A stretch of 5,083 nucleotides of DNA from JAXGQD01 sp964574395 (GTDB lineage: Bacteria > Bacillota > Clostridia > Saccharofermentanales > Fastidiosipilaceae). The DNA lies in the NCBI GenBank assembly GCA_964574395.1, contig CAZNNL010000082.1, positions 1 to 5,083 of the forward strand, given 5' to 3'. Positions 1 to 4,951 of this stretch are shown in pieces. The notes under the pieces are model-generated. The model saw only the letters and a program-made list of their open reading frames with translations, did no database searches and was not told where the DNA came from. Each line of letters starts with the position of its first letter. The stretch's first letter is position 1. The translations under genes and the position numbers were made by a program.

Positions 1-53
1 ATGCCAGCCTGTCACGCTGGAGGTCGAGGGTTCGAGCCCCTTCTGCGTCGCCA
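1..53 (+). tRNA. tRNA-Asp (GTC), 3' part only
   Basis: The window opens inside this tRNA. The anticodon stem CCAGC (4-8) pairs with GCTGG (16-20) around the loop CTGTCAC, which places the anticodon GTC at 11-13. The T arm is GAGGG (26-30), loop TTCGAGC (31-37) and CCCTT (38-42). The 3' acceptor strand CTGCGTC (43-49) is followed by discriminator G at 50 and an encoded CCA at 51-53. A G discriminator is what bacterial tRNA-Asp carries. The D arm and the 5' acceptor strand lie left of the window. It reads in the same direction as the tRNA-Phe 40 bp downstream, so the two are probably cut from one transcript. Confidence 0.93.
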
Positions 54-59
54 CAATAC

Positions 60-86
60 AAGCCGATTCCCCGCAGGAATCGGTTT
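60..86 (+). other. Intergenic hairpin between tRNA-Asp and tRNA-Phe
   Basis: CCGATTCC (63-70) pairs perfectly with GGAATCGG (76-83) around the 5-base loop CCGCA. The stem extends to 60-62/84-86 through one G-T and two A-T pairs. It ends in only three T residues and lies between co-oriented tRNAs. It could be a processing structure or a leaky terminator, and the sequence does not decide between these. Confidence 0.6.
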
Positions 87-93
87 ATCATAT

Positions 94-169
94 GCCCAGA
101 TAGCTCAGTCGGTAGAGCAGTGGACTGAAAATCCACGTGTCGTTGGTTCGATTCCGACTCTGGGCACCA
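94..169 (+). tRNA. tRNA-Phe (GAA), complete
   Basis: This is a complete 76-base tRNA. The acceptor stem is GCCCAGA (94-100) with TCTGGGC (159-165), then discriminator A at 166 and encoded CCA at 167-169. The D arm follows with the GCTCAGTCGGTAGAGC motif. The anticodon stem GTGGA (120-124) pairs with TCCAC (132-136) around the loop CTGAAAA, so the anticodon GAA is at 127-129. The T loop TTCGATT matches the bacterial consensus, and the whole closely resembles the Escherichia coli tRNA-Phe. It appears to be the last tRNA of the cluster, because a terminator follows directly. Confidence 0.97.
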
Positions 170-175
170 CACAAG

Positions 176-207
176 AAGCCTGCAAACACTGCGTTTGCGG
201 GTTTTTT
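176..207 (+). terminator. Rho-independent terminator of the tRNA cluster
   Basis: CCTGCAAAC (179-187) pairs with GTTTGCGGG (193-201), with one T-G wobble, around the loop ACTGC. Six T residues follow at 202-207. The A/G bases at 176-178 can pair with the first Ts and lengthen the stem. It starts 7 bases after the CCA of tRNA-Phe, as expected for the end of this operon. Confidence 0.9.
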
Positions 208-450
208 AAATTTCAGAAACGTTTTCTATATTTGAGGAAATCTCCGTGAAACCTCCGTTGAGCAGCATCGAGCGCGTAGCAATAACCCCGCCCCCGCTAT
301 GCTTGTGGGCAGGCAAGCGTTATTCAAAAGGCAGCTAAATCAATTACGATTGGAACGTTCAAGCCCAACCAAAAGAAAAAGACAGTGCTAAAAACTAAAT
401 CGTTTTCTAAAAGTTCGCAAAATTTCCCTAAATTCTGAAAAATGAGTGAA
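208..450. other. Gene-free stretch with a GC-rich hairpin patch
   Basis: No open frame here has a ribosome binding site or a recognisable product. Positions 265-325 are much richer in G and C than their flanks and contain foldable pieces. GCTTG (301-305) pairs with CAAGC (314-318) around an 8-base loop, GCCC (290-293) can pair with GGGC (307-310) instead, and AATAAC (281-286) is complementary to GTTATT (319-324). No T run follows on either strand, so it is not a standard terminator. The composition jump suggests a remnant of another element. From about 330 the sequence becomes A-rich and featureless. Confidence 0.4.
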
Positions 451-482
451 GTCTTGGACAAATTCCTTATCGTTGATATCCA
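451..482 (+). repeat. Possible degenerate outlying copy of the 41-bp repeat
   Basis: Bases 456-474 (GGACAAATTCCTTATCG) resemble the reverse complement of the units at 661-742, which reads GTGGACAAAATTTTCGATAT. GGACAAA and ATCG are shared at nearly the same spacing. The CG here is 57 bp from the CG of the first good unit, so it is off the 41-bp register. The match is short and may be chance. Confidence 0.22.
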
Positions 483-517
483 AAGCCAAATTTTTATCAG
501 AACCCCACCTTTACGAG

Positions 518-657
518 CCAACTTTTTCGATTTTGTTGGATTCCCAGTCCTGTTTTGGCCAACTTTTTCGATTTTGTTGGATTCCCAGCCCTGTTTTGGC
601 CAACTTTTTCGATTTTATTGGATTCCCAGCCCTGTTTTGGCCAACTTTTTCGATTTT
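518..657 (+). repeat. Tandem 41-bp repeat array, 3.4 near-identical copies
   Basis: Three full units lie at 518-558, 559-599 and 600-640, with a 17-base partial unit at 641-657. Each begins CCAACTTTTTCGATTTT and ends CCTGTTTTGG. Unit 1 differs from unit 2 only at 548 (T for C), and unit 3 from unit 2 only at 617 (A for G), so the expansion looks recent. In units 1 and 2 CCAAC can pair with GTTGG across a 12-base loop. Each unit junction forms the palindrome TTGGCCAA. Because 41 is not a multiple of 3, reading frames through the array change from unit to unit. That, with the lack of ribosome binding sites, argues that it is not coding. Confidence 0.93.
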
Positions 658-670
658 TCATGAAATATCG
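651..670. repeat. Near-perfect palindrome at the orientation switch of the array
   Basis: The 20 bases CGATTTTTCATGAAATATCG match their own reverse complement except at one symmetric base pair (positions 655 and 666). The centre is CATG. Complementarity continues outward with interruptions, CCAAC-TTTTT on the left facing AAAAT-CTTGT on the right, for about 30 bases per arm. It marks where the forward-oriented repeats end and the reverse-oriented ones begin. It can form a hairpin in RNA from either strand. It lies about 110 bp beyond the trkH stop, so it could also act as a 3' structure for that operon. Confidence 0.6.
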
Positions 671-774
671 AAAATCTTGTCCACAAACCTCAGCCCAAAA
701 TTGAAATATCGAAAATTTTGTCCACAAACCCAACCAAATCCCGCACAAACGAAAAACTTGTCACGCTTACAAAC
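661..774 (-). repeat. Diverged 41-bp repeat units, apparently in inverted orientation
   Basis: Two units start at 661 and 702, exactly 41 bp apart. Their first 29 bases differ at one position only, and both contain ATCGAAAAT and TTGTCCACAAACC. A weaker third unit (about 743-774) keeps CGAAAAACTTGT with the CG shifted by one base. Aligned to the reverse complement of the 518-657 unit, the core matches at most positions (ATCGAAAA..TTG.CCA.AA), while alignment in the direct orientation is poor. I infer an older set of the same repeat facing the other way. The block abuts the stop codon of trkH. Confidence 0.55.
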
Positions 775-777
775 AAA

Positions 778-2226
778 TTATGTACGTCTCCAGGTTCTTG
801 AACTGAAAAGTACAATGATTGGAAAAATTTCTAGACGACCCATAATCATCCCGAGGGTAAGGGCTATTTTTGACAAGTCGCTGAGATCGGCGTAATTGCC
901 ACTAGGACCCACAACGTCTAAGCCTGGCCCAATATTATTAAAAGTAGCAGCAACCGCTGAGAACGCTGAAACAAAGTTTGGGGCATTGATCGAGACAATC
1001 AGTAATAATATAGAAAAAATACCAATATATGTAGTTAAATAGAGACTTATTTGTGCTACCAGGTCCTGATTTAGCTTTTTTCCTTCGAATCTTAGAGCGA
1101 GAAGACGATTAGGGCTTAAGTTACGGCGTATTTCTTGAATGCTTGCTTTTACATAAATAGCGATTCGACTTATTTTTAAACCACCAGCCGTTGAGCCAGC
1201 CATCGCCCCGATAAACATTAACCCAAGTAAGATAATATGTGAAAAAATGGGCCAATTATTGTAGTTGTAGGTAGAGTAGCCCGTCGTAGTAATTATGGAA
1301 CTCACCGTAAAAAAAATATCGCGGAATTGAAGAGCTAAAGACTGATAATGCGACATTGTATTTATAAAGATAAGTCCTATGGCTGCACAGATAATACCTA
1401 AATACCAACGCAATTCTTCACTCTTAAAGAAATCTCTAATATGACCAATGAGTAGCGCGTAGTAAAGGTTAAAGTTTATTCCGAACAAAATCATGGCGAT
1501 CCCAAGAACATATTCGGCATAGGGAGATTGATAAGCAGCGATTGAGGTGTTTTTTATAGCAAACCCACCCGTACCTGCTGCGCCGAAAGCATTCAAAGCA
1601 GAATCAAACAAAGGCATACCACCTAACCAGAGCAAGAGAATCAAGACGAATGTCATCGTGAGATAGATGATGTATAAAATTCGAGCGGAGCTGCGGACAC
1701 GAGAGCGAATTTTACCAAAAATAGGACCGGGGACCTCGGCACGCATAATAAATACGTCATCGGATTCAATCTTTGGCATCACGGCAAGTGCGAAAACTAA
1801 GACGCCCATGCCGCCAATAAGGTGGGTGAAGGAGCGCCAGAAAAGCTGGGAGTGACTAAGGCTCTCAACATCTCTAAGGATACTTGAACCTGTGGTGGTA
1901 AAACCTGATGCAGTTTCGAAGATTGCATCGATTGGATGAGGAATGCTACCGCTGAAGATAAAGGGCAATGCACCAAGTATGCTGAGCAAAATCCAGGAAA
2001 AAGCTACTACCACAAAGCCTTCACGCATATAATATTCGTCGTTTTTTGGCCTTGATTTTGCCATAATAATACCGGGGACGATACAAACAAGCATGCTCAG
2101 TAAAAATGGCCAAACGCCATTCCAGCTCTCACCATAGATCAAAGCAATAAAAATCGGTGGAAGCATTAACACAGCAATAACACAAAGAATACGCCCGAGG
2201 ACATAGCGTAACATTGGTAAATTCAT
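778..2226 (-). CDS. trkH: TrkH-family potassium uptake channel subunit
   Basis: This is the pore-forming membrane subunit of a Trk-type K+ uptake system, 482 aa, the usual length for TrkH. It is hydrophobic throughout. The four pore-loop repeats of the TrkH/KtrB superfamily are visible: ETASGFTTTGSS (104-115), AAGTGGFAI (216-224), SSIITTTGYST (309-319) and TFNNIGPGL (428-436). The conserved glycine of each filter is present. The gating loop in the third repeat reads GAMAGSTAGGLK (340-351), and the C-terminus GRLEIFPIIVLFSSRTWRR (463-481) has the typical family ending. The ATG at 2226 is preceded by AAGGAGA (2244-2238) with an 11-base gap. A second ATG at codon 5 is possible but further from this site. 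It is the second gene of the operon, 84 bp after trkA, with no terminator between them. The gene looks intact. Confidence 0.95.
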   Translation of the reverse strand: MNLPMLRYVLGRILCVIAVLMLPPIFIALIYGESWNGVWPFLLSMLVCIVPGIIMAKSRPKNDEYYMREGFVVVAFSWILLSILGALPFIFSGSIPHPIDAIFETASGFTTTGSSILRDVESLSHSQLFWRSFTHLIGGMGVLVFALAVMPKIESDDVFIMRAEVPGPIFGKIRSRVRSSARILYIIYLTMTFVLILLLWLGGMPLFDSALNAFGAAGTGGFAIKNTSIAAYQSPYAEYVLGIAMILFGINFNLYYALLIGHIRDFFKSEELRWYLGIICAAIGLIFINTMSHYQSLALQFRDIFFTVSSIITTTGYSTYNYNNWPIFSHIILLGLMFIGAMAGSTAGGLKISRIAIYVKASIQEIRRNLSPNRLLALRFEGKKLNQDLVAQISLYLTTYIGIFSILLLIVSINAPNFVSAFSAVAATFNNIGPGLDVVGPSGNYADLSDLSKIALTLGMIMGRLEIFPIIVLFSSRTWRRT

Positions 2227-2310
2227 ATAGGATTTCGTCTCCTTGCTTCATTCTTATAGACTTCAAGTGGACCAGAATATGTTACACGATAGCGAATCTG
2301 CAATACAGAC
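2227..2310 (-). other. trkA-trkH intercistronic spacer
   Basis: This 84-bp gap between the trkA stop and the trkH start contains the trkH ribosome binding site AAGGAGA (2244-2238). I see no stem-loop followed by T residues on the minus strand, which supports one trkA-trkH transcript. No clear -35/-10 pair is visible, so trkH probably depends on the promoter upstream of trkA. Confidence 0.5.
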
Positions 2311-3666
2311 CTAATCACGTAGAATATCTGAAATATCCTGGAAATTTGGGTGCTTTGTGACTACCACAACCTCATCGCCTGGCAAAATCATATCCGTACC
2401 ACTGGGATAAATTACCGATCCTTTACGGAAAATACTAGTAATTAACACTCCATTTTTGGTACTTAAATCCTGTAAGGTCTTATGGCACACGGCACTGCCC
2501 TCACGCACATGGAACTGTAAAGCCTCTGCTTGACCGTCCGCTAATTTGTAAAATGCCTCGATATTCGATCCCTGGGAGTTTTCAATCGAGCGCACAAAAC
2601 GAATAATTTGATTGGCAATGATGCGGTGTGGGGTGACGATGGATTGAAGGCCGACATTGTCGAGAATCTTGAGTAAGTCTGTGCGATTGACTTTGGTTAT
2701 TGTTTTTGCAACGCCCTGTTTTGCCGCATATATTGACAGAAGAATATTTTCCTCATCAATGCCTGTAAGAGAAATCAGCGCATCAAAATTCTGGATGCGT
2801 TCTTCTTTTAACAGTATTTGGTTGGTACCGTCTCCGCAGATTATTTCTATATTGGGAAATTCAACGGATAACATTTCGGAGACCGTTTCTTTGGCTTCAA
2901 TGACACGACAACGGATATGCATTTTTTCTAACTTTGGCAAAAGATAGCGCGTAATCCGACCGCCCCCAACGACCAACGCAGTGCTGACATGCCAGGGCTT
3001 CTTCTGCCCATCTTGACAGAATTTTCGCACTTCATTTGGAGCGCCGCTGAGATAGAGACGGTCACCTGCTTTGAGGACAAATTTTCCGTCGGGAATGCTG
3101 GCTTCGTCATGCCTTACGACGATACAAATGAGAACGTCGCCGTATTTTCGCCCGATTTCTCGAAGTGTTTTACTGACCAGACTAGAATTGTTTTCCAGGA
3201 CAAACTCTACCAAGTTCATCCGCCCATGCCCAAAGGTTTCAAGCCCCAATGCAGTTGGGAATTCAAGGATGCGTGCAATTTCAGTAGCGGTTTCGAACTC
3301 AGGATTTATCATTAATGTGATACCCATCGAATCTTTGAGAAATTCCATCTGCCTAGAATATTCAGGACTCCTGACGCGAGCCACTATGTGTCCTGCGCCG
3401 AGTTTGCTGGCAGTAATAGCTGCGATAATATTAACCTCGTCATCGGGTGTCACTGCAATAAAAATATCACTTGACGCCACATCCGCTTCCATTTGCACAT
3501 CATAAAGTGCAGCATTGCCAGAAAATCCAGTAATATCCGTCATATTGATCATTTGTTGAACGCGCTTTTCAGACTTATCAATAATTACGATATCATGGTC
3601 TTCTTTGCTAAGGTCACGGCAAAGCACTTCTCCGACCTTTCCAGCTCCACATATGACAATTCTCAT
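2311..3666 (-). CDS. trkA: TrkA, cytoplasmic NAD-binding gating subunit of the Trk K+ system
   Basis: This is the peripheral subunit that binds to TrkH and controls K+ flux in response to bound nucleotides, 451 aa from this start. It has the full two-module TrkA layout. The first Rossmann fold (RCK_N) begins at residue 2 with CGAGKVG (6-12) and the acidic residue D30 closing the second strand. The first RCK_C is at about 140-222. The second Rossmann fold starts at LVVGGGRIT (231-239), with E257 as the acidic residue and GDGT at 278-281. The second RCK_C is at about 368-451. In the second fold the third glycine of GxGxxG is a threonine (T239), so nucleotide binding there may be altered. An upstream in-frame TTG at 3669 would add one residue. 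I chose the ATG because MRIVICGAG is the family's normal start and its spacing from AAGGAGAG is better. It is the first gene of the trkA-trkH operon. Confidence 0.95.
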   Translation of the reverse strand: MRIVICGAGKVGEVLCRDLSKEDHDIVIIDKSEKRVQQMINMTDITGFSGNAALYDVQMEADVASSDIFIAVTPDDEVNIIAAITASKLGAGHIVARVRSPEYSRQMEFLKDSMGITLMINPEFETATEIARILEFPTALGLETFGHGRMNLVEFVLENNSSLVSKTLREIGRKYGDVLICIVVRHDEASIPDGKFVLKAGDRLYLSGAPNEVRKFCQDGQKKPWHVSTALVVGGGRITRYLLPKLEKMHIRCRVIEAKETVSEMLSVEFPNIEIICGDGTNQILLKEERIQNFDALISLTGIDEENILLSIYAAKQGVAKTITKVNRTDLLKILDNVGLQSIVTPHRIIANQIIRFVRSIENSQGSNIEAFYKLADGQAEALQFHVREGSAVCHKTLQDLSTKNGVLITSIFRKGSVIYPSGTDMILPGDEVVVVTKHPNFQDISDILRD

Positions 3667-3671
3667 CAATG

Positions 3672-3679
3672 CTCTCCTT
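3672..3679 (-). promoter_or_regulatory. Ribosome binding site of trkA
   Basis: The minus strand reads AAGGAGAG, followed by five bases and then the ATG at 3666. The overlapping TTG at 3669 would sit only four bases from the AAGGAG core, which favours the ATG. Confidence 0.75.
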
Positions 3680-3697
3680 CAACCTTTCGTCATAATG

Positions 3698-3718
3698 ATT
3701 AGGTAAATTTATCCTAAT
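3698..3718. promoter_or_regulatory. 19-21 bp palindrome with TTAGG/CCTAA half sites upstream of trkA (candidate operator)
   Basis: ATTAGG (3698-3703) and CCTAAT (3713-3718) are perfect inverted repeats separated by nine A/T bases. TTAGG-N9-CCTAA has the outer half sites and the exact 19-bp spacing of the DtxR-type box, but the central nine bases (TAAATTTAT) differ from that consensus. It lies 32 bp upstream of the trkA ATG, in the gap between two divergent genes, a sensible operator position. On the minus strand TTAGGA and TATGAC flank a 17-base spacer, a weak promoter match overlapping the palindrome. The regulator is unknown. Confidence 0.4.
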
Positions 3719-3930
3719 GACATCACTCTTAACATGACATCCATCTCGACGCGTTTCACTTGCAAATTAGTTTATCTGTATGTTACTCCTATTCCAATAT
3801 AGGTACAATTCCGTTAAAGCGTAACAAGAAACATAAAGAATAAATCTTTGTTCATGGTTCCCATAGGTAGGCAGCTATTTCTCAGATAAAATGAAATTGT
3901 CTTTACATTTGAATTGATGCCTAGCACTTT
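3719..3930. promoter_or_regulatory. Divergent intergenic region of trkA and the stress-protein gene
   Basis: The gap between the two start codons (3667-3941) must hold both promoters. For the plus-strand gene, TAAAAT at 3887-3892 matches five of six bases of a -10 box and lies 50 bp before the start, but no good -35 box stands 16-18 bases upstream. No convincing SigB promoter (GTTT with a downstream GGGTAT) is visible. A small inverted repeat, CCTAT-N6-ATAGG, lies near 3788-3803. These are weak signals. No small gene is seen here. Confidence 0.3.
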
Positions 3931-3936
3931 GGAGGT
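3931..3936 (+). promoter_or_regulatory. Ribosome binding site of the stress-protein gene
   Basis: GGAGGT, a perfect anti-Shine-Dalgarno match, lies five bases before the ATG at 3942 and fixes that start. Confidence 0.85.
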
Positions 3937-3941
3937 GTCTC

Positions 3942-4658
3942 ATGAACGGAAGAACAGTTGTTGGAGTTTATCGAACAGAAGCAGAAGCGAATTCTGCTGT
4001 AGTCCGCCTGATTGAAGCAGGCTATTCACGCGATGATATTTCTGTCATTGCTAAAGACCCCGAACGTTTTACCCATTTAACAACAGTAGAAGAAGTGGCC
4101 GGTGATACAACTGAAGGTGCCACAACTGGCGCTTTGACAGGTGGTGCAATTGGTGGTTTAGGAGGCCTACTCTTAGGGCTAGGTGCATTAGCTATTCCTG
4201 GCATTGGTCCCATTATCGCAGCTGGGCCAATTGCAGGGCTGATTGGAGGAGCACTCGCAGGCGGTGCAGTAGGTGGACTCATTGGAGCACTTGTAAATCT
4301 TGGACTCAGTGATGAAGAAGCACAATCTTATGAACAGAACCTCAAAGACGGTGATATCCTTGTGGTAGTCAAATCAGATAATGAACGCTTCGATCGCGTG
4401 CATGACATATTCAACTCACCTGAAGAAGAGTACTATAGTCGTTACCCTAGAGAGGAAAACAGAATCTTTGGTGAACGTGTGGATGATCCTGAAGACTTTT
4501 CACGCAACGATGGGCGCCAGCCACTGGACCCAATAGACCAAGTGGATCCTACAATGGATGCATATATTGAACCAAATCCGATTGATTCTATAGATAAACC
4601 ATCTGATCCTTGGGTCGACCCGTATGCTGAAGATCCCAGAAATAATCTAAGTCGATAA
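3942..4658 (+). CDS. General stress / low-temperature-induced family protein with Gly-rich core and acidic tail
   Basis: The protein is 238 aa. Residues 4-45 (TVVGVYRTEAEANSAVVRLI, then GYSRDDISVIAKD) match the N-terminal fold of Gsp17M/YflT-type general stress proteins. Residues 59-121 are dominated by Gly, Ala and Leu, with GxxxG-like runs (GALTGGAIGGLGGLLLGLGA, GGALAGGAVGGLIGAL). This glycine-zipper stretch probably inserts in or packs against a membrane. Residues 122-148 (GLSDEEAQSYEQNLKDGDIL, VVVKSDNE) are the short segment that normally ends the family. The last 90 or so residues are acidic, probably disordered, with six Asp-Pro pairs and no domain I recognise. No signal peptide is visible. 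The biochemical role of the family is not established. It is divergent from trkA, and a link with K+ or osmotic stress is inference. The start has a strong GGAGGT site. No clear terminator follows. Confidence 0.8.
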   Translation: MNGRTVVGVYRTEAEANSAVVRLIEAGYSRDDISVIAKDPERFTHLTTVEEVAGDTTEGATTGALTGGAIGGLGGLLLGLGALAIPGIGPIIAAGPIAGLIGGALAGGAVGGLIGALVNLGLSDEEAQSYEQNLKDGDILVVVKSDNERFDRVHDIFNSPEEEYYSRYPREENRIFGERVDDPEDFSRNDGRQPLDPIDQVDPTMDAYIEPNPIDSIDKPSDPWVDPYAEDPRNNLSR

Positions 4659-4834
4659 TTCTAAGTTTGACACGCACAAACCCAAGATGAGCCTTAAAAG
4701 CACGTCCCTAATCCGACGCCAACACAAATTTAACAAAAAAAGGTTTATACTAAAGTTGAATCCTAGTTTAGGATTAGCAGAACAAGAGCCGACTAGAAAT
4801 CGTTGGCAATAAAATATAAACACCGACGGGAGAG
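4659..4834. other. Non-coding spacer between the stress-protein gene and the IS remnant
   Basis: No gene is visible. The GTTTG/CAAAC inverted repeat just after the stop (4664-4680) lacks a T run, so it does not look like a terminator. An A-run at 4733-4741 precedes TATACT (4746-4751), a good -10 hexamer without a matching -35 box. A separate perfect hairpin lies at 4759-4775. Confidence 0.4.
4759..4775. repeat. Perfect 7-bp hairpin (TAGGATT arms)
   Basis: AATCCTA (4759-4765) and TAGGATT (4769-4775) are exact inverted repeats around GTT. No T run follows directly on either strand, so termination is unlikely. The TAGGA arms recall the TTAGG/CCTAA half sites upstream of trkA, but the spacing differs. 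Confidence 0.4.
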
Positions 4835-4951
4835 TGACCCCCGAAAGTTGGACCAGAAACGGAACCCAACAGGAGGGGGTTATTTATGCTAAAAAAGAAG
4901 TATTCAAATGAATTCAAGCTCATGGCTGTGTGGGCTGTCGTGTCGAAATGA
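4835..4951 (+). mobile_element. Left end of an IS3-family (IS150-like) insertion sequence, truncated
   Basis: The sequence TGACCCCCGAAAGTTGGACC (4835-4854) has the 5'-TG start and the CCCC-AAAGTTGGACC form of IS150-group left terminal repeats. About 31 bp further lies AGGAGG (4871-4876) and an ATG at 4886 opening an OrfA-like frame. The similarity to OrfA fades after about 15 codons and the frame stops at 4949-4951. No right terminal repeat is seen before the window ends, and no target duplication can be recognised. The right boundary given is approximate and the true break may be near 4930. Confidence 0.65.
4886..4951 (+). pseudogene. IS3-family transposase OrfA, 5' fragment
   Basis: The frame starts MLKKKYSNEFKLMAV, the usual N-terminus of IS150-group OrfA, whose helix-turn-helix domain should follow. 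Instead the reading continues WAVVSK and stops after 21 residues; OrfA is normally well over 100 aa. The frame beyond the stop (RKFGTAPGLTAG) does not look like transposase. This points to a deletion or a rearranged junction rather than a single point mutation. The AGGAGG site 9 bases upstream of the ATG is intact. Confidence 0.65.

Noticed and set aside
94..169. tRNA-Phe 3' end as a phage or island attachment site
   Set aside because: The 3' end of the tRNA does not recur in the window and no integrase gene is present.
1..249. Open frame across the tRNA genes
   Set aside because: It covers tRNA-Asp, tRNA-Phe and the terminator and has no translation signal.
281..325. Integron attC-like site
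   Set aside because: The ends AATAAC and GTTATTC do not fit the RYYYAAC/GTTRRRY core, and no integron gene or second site is present.
518..742. CRISPR array
   Set aside because: The full 41-bp period is conserved between units, so there are no unique spacers. The later units diverge gradually and no cas gene is near.
750..774. Terminator for trkH directly after its stop
   Set aside because: On the minus strand TTGT/ACAA plus two wobble pairs precede a T run, but four Watson-Crick pairs are too few to call it.
442..895. Open frames through the repeat region, on either strand, as small repeat proteins
   Set aside because: The 41-bp period shifts the frame each unit, no frame has a ribosome binding site, one frame runs into trkH on the other strand, and the translations are mere readings of the DNA repeat.
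4022..4282. Minus-strand frame opposite the glycine-rich region of the stress protein
   Set aside because: Its Pro/Ala-rich translation is the antisense of glycine codons, without a ribosome binding site.
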